Both the position numbers and the translations under genes were made by a program. Of a DNA stretch of 15,496 nucleotides, positions 5,913 through 12,686 are shown piece after piece. Source of the stretch: an uncultured Elusimicrobium sp. (GTDB lineage: Bacteria > Elusimicrobiota > Elusimicrobia > Elusimicrobiales > Elusimicrobiaceae). The DNA is taken from assembly GCA_902787065.1 (NCBI GenBank), contig CADAFA010000012.1, positions 5,686-21,181 of the forward strand, in the 5' to 3' direction. The notes below the pieces were generated by a model. That model worked only from the letters and a program-made list of their open reading frames with translations, was not told where the DNA came from and did no database searches. Each line of letters starts with the position of its first letter. Positions within the stretch are counted from its first letter, which is position 1.

Positions 5913-8408
5913 TTATAAATCAAACTCCTTTTTGACTAAAGCCCTAACTTCGGCTACACTTGTGCAATTGAGTGCTTTATTTGCAATTTCTTCACACTTT
6001 TTAACTTCTAATTTACGAACTAAGGCCTTTATATCTGCAATAGCACTTGGCACAACACTTAAAGCTCTTATACCCAGACCTATCAACAAAACAGCGCCGG
6101 CAGGTTCACTCGCAACTGCCCCACAAACACCAACAGGAATATTTGTTGATTTTGCCCCTTCTACGATAATTTTAATCAGGCGTAAAACGGAGGGATTTAA
6201 ACTGTCTGAGAGGAAATTTAAAGTCGGGTGTGCTCTGTCTAAAGCAAGGGTATATTGTGTTAGATCATTAGTACCTATGGAGAAAAAGTCCGCCTCCTTT
6301 GCAAAGTCCTTTGCCATTATAGCAGCAGCAGGGACTTCCATCATCATACCGACAGATACTTTGTCAATTCCAAGTTTTTCTTGCTCTTCTTTGATAAATC
6401 TCTTAACTGTTTGAAGTTCTTCGGTAAAAGTTACCATAGGTATCATTATTCTTGCTATACCGTAAGGTTTTACGCGCATTATTGCGCGGAGTTGTGTTTT
6501 TAAAAGTTCAATATTTGCAAAAGAAGTTCTTATACCGCGCCTTCCAAGAATTGGATTATCTTCAGGTATTTGCGGGATAAAAGGTATAGGTTTATCTGCC
6601 CCTACATCTAAAGTTCTGATAATAACAGGATGCCCGTTTTGTGAGTCCACTATTTTTTGATAAATTTCATATTGCTCTTGTTCGGTAGGTGCTTTTTTTA
6701 CGTTTGCAAATAAAAATTCTGTTCTTACCAAGCCTATACCGTCAGCACCCTGGTTTGCACTTTGTTTGGCTTGGTCCAAAGTTCCTATATTACCGCTTAC
6801 CAATATTTCTACACCGTCTTTAGTTTTAGCGGCTTCAAAAGCATGCCGTAAATTCTTTTCGCGGTTAATTTTTAAGGCTTGTACCTTTTTTTTGACTTCC
6901 TCAATATTTGCAGGGTTTACCGTTACAGTTCCTAATTTTGAGTCTAGTATAACATCTTTTCCGTTTGGAATATCTAAAACAGCCGGGCCTGCGCCAATAA
7001 TTGTAGGAATACCTAAAGTTTTAAGCATTATTGAAACATGTGATAAAGCAGAGCCTTCTGCCATAATTATGCCCGTTACATGGCCGTTTATCTCTTTCAA
7101 ATGATGCGATAAAAGTTCCCTGATAATTAATACGGTATCTTCTTTAAAATCCGGCAAGCCATAATTTTTGCCTGTTAAATCAGTTAAAACACGGGATTCC
7201 AGGTCGATAAAATCAGCTACTCTTGATCGTAAAATTTCATTACCCGTATTTTTTAAAACTTCCACAGCCCTTTTCACTGATGAAGAAAAAGCGAAAGCCG
7301 CACTATATCCTTTGGCTATGGATTGACGTGTCTCCTGTATTAAAAAGGGATCTTCCAAAATAGTTATGTGTGCCAGTAAAATTTCTTCCCTATCTTTTTG
7401 TCCATAGACGGCATGGCGTTCTTTATCTAAAGCACTTTTAACATTTTGTAAAGAGGTTAAAAATTTAGAAAGTTCTTCTTCCGGTGAGAGGGGGGAGTTC
7501 TCTTCCGGTTTTAATTGCAAATCTTTTACGACATAAGTTTTTCCTATACTTAAACCGTCAAAGATACCTATGCCCTTTATTTTTATTTCACCGGCATTAT
7601 TTACTTTACTAGTTGTTTCAGGGATAGAGTCTCCGATAGCATTATTTTTTAGATCACCTTGGATAAATCTTTTTACTTCAGAGGCAGCTTTATCGGCATT
7701 AGTTCCGCAGGATTTTATTTGTATTTTATCGCCGCAATCTATGGATAAACCCAATATTTCTACGACGCTTTTTGCATTTGCTTGTTTCCCGTTTTTCAGT
7801 ATAAATACATCAGTATTGGCAAAGCTTTGGGCTAAGGTAGCAACCTCTCCTGCCGGCCTGGCATGAAAACCGGTTTTATAGGATACGGTAAATTCTTCCG
7901 TAAAAACTGTATAATCAGCTTTGGAAGTATTATCTTCAGGTTTAGCTTGATTGCAGGAAACATCAAAAACTTTTGTTTGTAAAGTAACCTCCGTTAAGGG
8001 GGCTTTTTTTAAAGTGACTTCTAGGGGGGAAGCAACAACCATAATTACAACATTGCTGGTGGTATATTGAGCTAAGAAATCTTTATCAAATTCAATTAAT
8101 TTTTGACCGCGTTTTACGATATCCCCTTCTTTTATAAAAGTTTTAAATCTTTGGCCTTTTAAAGAGACGGAATCAATACCTACGTGGATTAGTATTTCAA
8201 AATCCCCCGTTTCCAAAACAACCGCATGCAAACATTTATGCAAAGTTTTTATTTTGGCATCTATTGGGGAATATATAAAATTTTCTTGGGGTTCTAGGGC
8301 TACACCGTCGCCTAGCATTTTTTGAGCAAAAGCTTCATCCGGAACTTTTGATAAATCAATTAATTTCCCTTTTACAGGGCTATATAAAGTTAAAGTTTTT
8401 GATTGCAT
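5913..8408 (-). CDS. nagF: PTS multiphosphoryl transfer protein: EIIA(Glc/Nag)-HPr-EI fusion
   Basis: An 831-residue cytoplasmic fusion carrying three PTS phosphocarriers in order. IIA (about 1-150) has the glucose-family motif ILIHVGIDSVSLKG with active His75 and supporting His61. HPr (about 165-252) has GFHARPA with phospho-His182, and AKSVVEIL with Ser214 at the position of regulatory Ser46. Enzyme I (about 275-831) has EGSALSHVSIMLKTLGIPTI with phospho-His457, GIGLVRTEFLF, NPILGRRGIR, SIGTNDLTQYTLALDR and GVCGAV with the catalytic Cys. With the adjacent EIICB it completes a PEP-to-sugar relay in two genes, as in the NagF/NagE systems of pseudomonads and xanthomonads. The ATG at 8408 is preferred over 8438 because GAGG lies just upstream and the extra ten residues precede the IIA fold. 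It is the first gene of the array. Confidence 0.93.
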   Translation of the reverse strand: MQSKTLTLYSPVKGKLIDLSKVPDEAFAQKMLGDGVALEPQENFIYSPIDAKIKTLHKCLHAVVLETGDFEILIHVGIDSVSLKGQRFKTFIKEGDIVKRGQKLIEFDKDFLAQYTTSNVVIMVVASPLEVTLKKAPLTEVTLQTKVFDVSCNQAKPEDNTSKADYTVFTEEFTVSYKTGFHARPAGEVATLAQSFANTDVFILKNGKQANAKSVVEILGLSIDCGDKIQIKSCGTNADKAASEVKRFIQGDLKNNAIGDSIPETTSKVNNAGEIKIKGIGIFDGLSIGKTYVVKDLQLKPEENSPLSPEEELSKFLTSLQNVKSALDKERHAVYGQKDREEILLAHITILEDPFLIQETRQSIAKGYSAAFAFSSSVKRAVEVLKNTGNEILRSRVADFIDLESRVLTDLTGKNYGLPDFKEDTVLIIRELLSHHLKEINGHVTGIIMAEGSALSHVSIMLKTLGIPTIIGAGPAVLDIPNGKDVILDSKLGTVTVNPANIEEVKKKVQALKINREKNLRHAFEAAKTKDGVEILVSGNIGTLDQAKQSANQGADGIGLVRTEFLFANVKKAPTEQEQYEIYQKIVDSQNGHPVIIRTLDVGADKPIPFIPQIPEDNPILGRRGIRTSFANIELLKTQLRAIMRVKPYGIARIMIPMVTFTEELQTVKRFIKEEQEKLGIDKVSVGMMMEVPAAAIMAKDFAKEADFFSIGTNDLTQYTLALDRAHPTLNFLSDSLNPSVLRLIKIIVEGAKSTNIPVGVCGAVASEPAGAVLLIGLGIRALSVVPSAIADIKALVRKLEVKKCEEIANKALNCTSVAEVRALVKKEFDL

Positions 8409-8422
8409 AATACCTCTATATA

Positions 8423-8455
8423 ATTTAACATTTATCACCCCTCTTTGTAAAGAGG
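8423..8455 (-). promoter_or_regulatory. Candidate promoter with overlapping palindrome ahead of the PTS operon
   Basis: On the minus strand TTTACA (8451-8446) and TTAAAT (8428-8423) are 17 bp apart, a normal -35/-10 spacing. The -35 is embedded in a perfect 7-bp inverted repeat, CCTCTTT-GT-AAAGAGG at 8440-8455, which could be a repressor operator. Against this, the predicted transcript start would fall within about 8 bases of the ATG, at the ribosome site itself, so the true promoter may lie elsewhere and the palindrome may be one of the small hairpin repeats of this genome. Confidence 0.3.
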
Positions 8456-8493
8456 AAATTTGTGTTTGCAGTTATTATTTTTTGCCGGCTAAT

Positions 8494-8614
8494 TCTTTTT
8501 GGTAAATTTTGATTTTTCAGCTCCTAAAGTACCGAGAGTCGCTCCGCTCCCGTTCTTCTTAGTACTTGTCGTCGCAGTAAAAATCAAAATTTACCTAAAA
8601 ATACTTGCTGGATG
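8494..8614. repeat. Dispersed palindromic repeat, copy B (121 bp)
   Basis: Second copy of the element at 356-476, same length and same plus-strand orientation. Outer arms GGTAAATTTTGATTTTT (8501-8517) and AAAAATCAAAATTTACC (8579-8595) are a perfect 17-bp inverted repeat. The inner stem pairs AAGTAC (8527-8532) with GTACTT (8562-8567). The invariant 30-base core is 8530-8559. Flanking genes here are on the minus strand whereas copy A lies between plus-strand genes, so the element is not fixed relative to transcription. Confidence 0.85.
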
Positions 8615-8693
8615 TTATGCTCAGTTTGATTTTATTAATCTACTGCGCGATGTGATATTATTCTCATGCGCTACGGTTTTACACTCTTGCTGC

Positions 8694-8715
8694 GTCGCAG
8701 TAAAAATCAAAATTT
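8694..8715. repeat. Extra copy of the repeat's right arm (22-bp direct repeat)
   Basis: Bases 8694-8715 are identical to 8571-8592, the right-arm junction of copy B (GTCGCAGTAAAAATC...), at a distance of 123 bp. It includes a small CTGCG-T-CGCAG hairpin at 8690-8700. This suggests that the full element extends to about 8715, or that a second, decayed unit is nested next to copy B. Confidence 0.6.
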
Positions 8716-8723
8716 TATTATAT

Positions 8724-9704
8724 TTATTGCGAAGTTAAACCTTTCAGTTTAAGTTCAAGAACTTTTTCGTTCGGTATAAAAGGAGCGATTTGGCTTAAAT
8801 TTAGGTTTTTTATAACAAGGTCAAAAACTTCTTCGTGCGGTATACCTTGTATAATTCGGTTTTCTTTGTTTAAATAAAATTTTGCACTATCTAGCAAAGC
8901 TTCTTTCGGGAGTAAGCCCACAAGTTCGCTGCCCGTAACTTTCGTATTTAATTTGCAGGCAATATTTTTGCAGGTTTCATACACTAAATAAAGCGGTGCT
9001 TTTTTATAATCTTCAATATTAATTGATACTTGGCAAAAACCATATTCTTCGATATACCAACCCAAAGTTTTTATAGCTGGCAATTGTGCGCGTAATTCTT
9101 TGGCAATAGTTTTAGCAATGGCTAAATCTTTAGTATTTAAATTGATATTATAAGCAAGCAAAAAGTTTCTTGCCCCAATACACAAAGCACCGGATTTTTG
9201 CGTCTTTTCCGTTAGGGTATTGGGCCCGAAATCAGGTGGGCAAAGGGTTAATTTTCCCGCTAAATTTTCATAGCCGCCCTTTCTTAAAAAACTTAATTTT
9301 TGGCGTTCAGCCTTGCTTGCAGCAGCACCGTATAAATATACAGGTACACCAAAATTTTTGCCACTTTCTTCGGCGACATTTTGGGCAATTTCTATACAAT
9401 CGTTAAGAGTTGTTTTTTTGAAAGGTACAAAAGGGCAAACATCTACGCACCCAATACGCGGATGAGTACCGTGGTGCTTACTCATATCGATAAGTTCAAG
9501 GCTTTTTTTGATTAAAGCCAAAGCTGCCGCAGGCATTATTTCTTTGGGTGCTACAAATGTTATGACTGTTCTGTTTACGCTTTGGCCAATTTCATAGCCA
9601 AGCAACTCCACGCCTTTTACTGAAGTAAGTTCCGCCAAAATTTTATTGATTTTATTTTTATCTCTGCCTTCGCTGATATTAGGCACACATTCAATTAAAT
9701 TCAT
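8724..9704 (-). CDS. ftcD: Glutamate formimidoyltransferase (FtcD formiminotransferase domain)
   Basis: A 326-residue cytoplasmic enzyme corresponding to the stand-alone formiminotransferase domain; the cyclodeaminase half of the bifunctional eukaryotic enzyme is absent. The start MNLIECVPNISEGRD is the family hallmark, and HHGTHPRIGCVDVCPFVP (77-94) contains the catalytic His region, with His81 aligning with the catalytic His82 of the mammalian enzyme. Later AKTIAKELRAQ...VKTLGWYIE-type sequence and QVSINIEDY also fit. It transfers the formimino group between N-formimino-glutamate and tetrahydrofolate. No histidine-degradation (hut) gene is nearby, so its role may be one-carbon/folate supply rather than histidine use; that is inference. 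The start lies 2 bp after the preceding gene's stop with no clear ribosome site, implying coupled translation. Confidence 0.9.
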   Translation of the reverse strand: MNLIECVPNISEGRDKNKINKILAELTSVKGVELLGYEIGQSVNRTVITFVAPKEIMPAAALALIKKSLELIDMSKHHGTHPRIGCVDVCPFVPFKKTTLNDCIEIAQNVAEESGKNFGVPVYLYGAAASKAERQKLSFLRKGGYENLAGKLTLCPPDFGPNTLTEKTQKSGALCIGARNFLLAYNINLNTKDLAIAKTIAKELRAQLPAIKTLGWYIEEYGFCQVSINIEDYKKAPLYLVYETCKNIACKLNTKVTGSELVGLLPKEALLDSAKFYLNKENRIIQGIPHEEVFDLVIKNLNLSQIAPFIPNEKVLELKLKGLTSQ

Positions 9705-9706
9705 AA

Positions 9707-11197
9707 TTAATCAAACCAAGGGTAAAATTTGTCCCTGTTTTTTGTAAATATTACAGCGGCGGCGGCTATCATGGCAGTAGACGTTAAGGCTTGAGGTTTA
9801 TCTATATCAATGTGAAAATTTGTAATCGCTTTGCGGGAAGATAGAATTTGCCCTTTACTTTCATTTTTACCCTCTATAACATAATTCGTGCGCAAACTGC
9901 CGCCCAAATGCCCCAATAATTTACGGCCCAAAGCTTTCAAAAAAGAATTTTCTTTTATTATTGCGATTTGGTTATCTTGTTCAAAAACTATCCATTTACG
10001 CATAAAGAAAATTTTTTTAGTTTCAAGACGGAATATAACGGTGTAAGCATTAGTTAGTACTAAATAGGAGTATTTTAAAAACCCGCTGTTCCTGCGAATA
10101 ATTTTAAACAAAATTTTACCCTTATCGGTATAAACAAAAATGGGGGCAGGGAATATGATATCAAGTATATATCCGCCGAGCATAAAAACTAACCCGAAGG
10201 CGGTAAATAAATAACATACAGATAAAGAGGTATTAAACCAAAGGGAAGAAGAAAATTCCTGTTTAAGCAAAGAAGAAATTATCAAGTGCAGTAATGTAAA
10301 CCCAAGCGCACCGTAAAAACCGTATTCTTTTAAAAAACTGCTCCAACGCTGTGAAGTAATAATAAAATTATGCCCCTGATTGTCATATAATTTAAAAAAC
10401 AAATCGGGTGAGCCGTACAAACGGCTTCCCACTATGGGGTAAAGGGAGTTTGGGTTCGTTTGCGTTTTGTACATGAGGGGTGAAAATACAAAATTATACA
10501 CAAAGAAAATAAAAACTACCGAAATATAAATAAATAAGAGGGAAATAATTATTGCAAATTTTTTTGATACATTCGGCTTTTGTATTTTTGTTTCCTGTAC
10601 AAATTTTGTATCCTGCAGATTTTGTATATTAGGTTGTTCTTCCGGTTTTTGTATTTCGGGGGCGGCAATATTTTCTTCGACCAAAGGTTTTTCGTCCGTT
10701 ATCAACGGTATATCTTTAACTTCTTTGGGCTTTGGGGCAATAAACGAAAGGTAAAGGTCCGCATCTTTATGGGGCAGGTTTGAAAGTTCTATTTTATACC
10801 CTTTTGAATCTGCTAAAAAATAACCTTCCGTATAATTAATATTTTCGGCGGTGTAACTGAAATAGAGATAAGGGTCTAGAGTAGAAAATTCACTTTTCTT
10901 AATTTCTTCGCCGGAATAGGTGTTTTTTACCAATTTAAATTTTTTGTCTTTTATTTGTTTTACTTTAGTGTTTGCGGTCTTTTCAAGGCAAGCCAAATCC
11001 TTGCAATTTTTTAAAGCAAAAACTTTGATTTTACTTGTACCTTTTTTTAAGCTTAACACCTCATTATTAAGTGTTTTGACTTTTTGCCACTTCGGAGGTA
11101 AAGATATATTAAAACTGCCGTCTTTGGGGCTAAAAGAGGCTGCAAAACAAGATAAATTTAACAGGCATAAAAAAAAGGTGAAAGTGATTTTCCGCAT
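9707..11197 (-). CDS. Unrecognised membrane protein: signal peptide, PsbP/Mog1-like N-domain, 3 TM, possible tubby-like C-domain
   Basis: I do not recognise a named family. From the ATG at 11197 the 496-residue product opens MRKITFTFFLCLLNLSCFA, a Sec signal peptide; a TTG-initiated form from 11224 is less likely. Residues ~20-157 (FSPKDGSFNISLPPKWQKV...) resemble the start of PsbP/Mog1-like periplasmic domains. A Pro/Glu/Gln-rich linker (~160-210) leads to membrane segments at about 214-240, 292-312 and 322-347. The C-terminal ~354-485 region reads as successive beta strands (FVYTDKGKILFKIIRRNSG, YTVIFRLETKKIF, WIVFEQDNQIAII) ending in a hydrophobic helix (ALTSTAMIAAAAVI), the layout of LURP-one/scramblase tubby-like barrels. 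Both domain suggestions are by eye. On the minus strand TATAAT at 11209-11204 sits 6 bases before the ATG, compatible with a leaderless start, but no good -35 is seen. Confidence 0.72.
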   Translation of the reverse strand: MRKITFTFFLCLLNLSCFAASFSPKDGSFNISLPPKWQKVKTLNNEVLSLKKGTSKIKVFALKNCKDLACLEKTANTKVKQIKDKKFKLVKNTYSGEEIKKSEFSTLDPYLYFSYTAENINYTEGYFLADSKGYKIELSNLPHKDADLYLSFIAPKPKEVKDIPLITDEKPLVEENIAAPEIQKPEEQPNIQNLQDTKFVQETKIQKPNVSKKFAIIISLLFIYISVVFIFFVYNFVFSPLMYKTQTNPNSLYPIVGSRLYGSPDLFFKLYDNQGHNFIITSQRWSSFLKEYGFYGALGFTLLHLIISSLLKQEFSSSLWFNTSLSVCYLFTAFGLVFMLGGYILDIIFPAPIFVYTDKGKILFKIIRRNSGFLKYSYLVLTNAYTVIFRLETKKIFFMRKWIVFEQDNQIAIIKENSFLKALGRKLLGHLGGSLRTNYVIEGKNESKGQILSSRKAITNFHIDIDKPQALTSTAMIAAAAVIFTKNRDKFYPWFD

Positions 11198-11244
11198 ATA
11201 GTTATTATATAAAATTACACGCAATTAATGGGGGTATCTGTTAT

Positions 11245-12621
11245 TTAAGGCCTGAATTTTTTTGAGAAGAAAAAATTCTGTTTATGCTTAATGAAATATT
11301 TCCTTAACATATAAGTGGAAAGTGCTATTGATATAAAATCTGCTACCGGTGTTGCGATAAAAACACCGTTTAAACCAAAAAATAAAGGCAAAATTAAAAC
11401 TGCCGGTATCAATAATAAAACCTGCCTTGATAAACTTAAAATTAAAGCTTTTAAAGGTTTATTTGTTGCTTGGAAAAAGGCAGTTGTAAGTATTTGCATC
11501 GGCACCAGCGGTAGCATTATATTAAAGTATCTTAAAGCAGTGGAGGCAAGGTCAATCAAAGCTTGGTCCGTAGAATTAAATATTGACACAAATTGTTTTG
11601 CAAACAGTTCCGTCAAAATAAAACCGGCAAAGGTTAAAATAACACTCCATCTTATTGCCATTTTTAAAGTTTGTATGGCTGTATTATATTTCTTTGCCCC
11701 GTAATTATAACCCACTAAAGGCTGCGCCCCTTGGCTGATACCTATAACAGGCATAATTATAATAGTGTTTATTGCTATAACTATCCCCATCGCCGAAACA
11801 GCCAAATTTCCGCCGTATTTTACAAGGGAGTGGTTTAAAATAATATTCAGTAAACTTGTTGCAAGCTGGAATATAAATTGCGAGAAACCAATTTTTATAC
11901 CGTCTAAGAATAATATAAAATCCGTATTTAAATATTTTAATTGCAGGCGATACTTTGTTTTTTTACCGGTTAAAAATACCATTACCCATACCGACGAACA
12001 TATCTGCCCGCATACTACTGCCCATGCTGCCCCGGCCATACCCATGTCAAAAGTAAAAATAAATAAAGGGGCCAAAACTAAATTTATAAAGGCACCTATA
12101 ATTTGGGTTGCCATAGCTGTTTTGGGGTGGCCGCTTGAACGTATAAAGTGGTTTAAACCCATTGTTACCATCGCCATAGCATTAGCTATCAAAAGGGGTT
12201 TTGTGTAAGTAATTGCGTAAGGTAAAATCTCCGGTGTGGCACCAAAGGCAACTAAGATATCTTCTAAAAACAGATAAGAAAAAATTAAAGCAGCCAAAGC
12301 AATTAAAAAGAGGTAAACAAAGGCATTACCTAAAGTGTGGCGGGCGCGTTCTTCGTCTTTTCTTCCGAGATAAATTGAAAATAAAGCATTTGAACCAATA
12401 CCTATCAACACACTTAAAGCCATAAATAAAATCGCAAGCGGGAAAACTATGGCAATGCCAGCAATCCCCAAAGCACCGATTGAGCGGCCTATGTAAATGC
12501 GTGATATTATATTATGTAGAGCCATAACGAACATTCCAGCCACTGCCGGTGCGGAAAATTTGGTAAGCAATTTTGCAATAGTTCTGTCTTTAAACGGGTT
12601 TTTTTCTTTTTTTACGGTCAT
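11245..12621 (-). CDS. MATE family efflux transporter
   Basis: A 458-residue inner-membrane exporter of standard MATE length with about twelve hydrophobic segments in two homologous halves. Diagnostic sequence includes LLTKFSAPAVAGMFVMALHNI at the start of helix 1, IYIGRSIGALGIAGIAI, GIGSNALFSIYLGRKDEE, GISQGAQPLVGYNYGAKKY at the beginning of the second half, and LLIPAVLILPLFFGLNGVF near the end. Such proteins expel cationic drugs or metabolites against Na+ or H+; the substrate is unknown. The ATG lies only 17 bp after the end of a strong terminator, leaving little room for a private promoter and suggesting readthrough or attenuation. A 47-bp gap separates it from the following membrane-protein gene. 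The NorM versus DinF versus MepA branch was not resolved. Confidence 0.93.
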   Translation of the reverse strand: MTVKKEKNPFKDRTIAKLLTKFSAPAVAGMFVMALHNIISRIYIGRSIGALGIAGIAIVFPLAILFMALSVLIGIGSNALFSIYLGRKDEERARHTLGNAFVYLFLIALAALIFSYLFLEDILVAFGATPEILPYAITYTKPLLIANAMAMVTMGLNHFIRSSGHPKTAMATQIIGAFINLVLAPLFIFTFDMGMAGAAWAVVCGQICSSVWVMVFLTGKKTKYRLQLKYLNTDFILFLDGIKIGFSQFIFQLATSLLNIILNHSLVKYGGNLAVSAMGIVIAINTIIIMPVIGISQGAQPLVGYNYGAKKYNTAIQTLKMAIRWSVILTFAGFILTELFAKQFVSIFNSTDQALIDLASTALRYFNIMLPLVPMQILTTAFFQATNKPLKALILSLSRQVLLLIPAVLILPLFFGLNGVFIATPVADFISIALSTYMLRKYFIKHKQNFFFSKKFRP

Positions 12622-12638
12622 AAAATAATTTAGGCTCT

Positions 12639-12671
12639 AAAAAACCCGCGCCCTAAGCACGCGGGTTTTTT
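12639..12671. terminator. Strong intrinsic terminator between DUF885 gene and MATE gene
   Basis: A perfect 12-bp inverted repeat pairs 12639-12650 (AAAAAACCCGCG) with 12660-12671 (CGCGGGTTTTTT) around a 9-base loop. The GC core is followed by six T on either strand, so it can act bidirectionally. It starts 15 bp after the DUF885 stop in the direction of transcription and ends 17 bp before the MATE start codon. Confidence 0.88.
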
Positions 12672-12686
12672 GGTTAATAGTGTAAT

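Larger units (their letters stand above)
8409..8723. other. Non-coding spacer between two minus-strand operons
   Basis: About 315 bp without a gene. It holds a short perfect palindrome near the nagF-like start (8440-8455) and copy B of the dispersed 121-bp repeat (8494-8614) with a further copy of its right arm (8694-8715). A plus-strand open frame at 8499-8738 runs through the repeat and has no protein-like features or ribosome site, so it is not called. Confidence 0.7.

Noticed and set aside
354..8715. Repeats as a CRISPR array
   Set aside because: Only two copies 8 kb apart, long and palindromic with no regular spacers, and no cas genes.
8499..8738. Plus-strand open frame of 79 residues
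   Set aside because: It runs entirely through the dispersed repeat and the ftcD end, has no ribosome site, and the other repeat copy does not preserve the frame.
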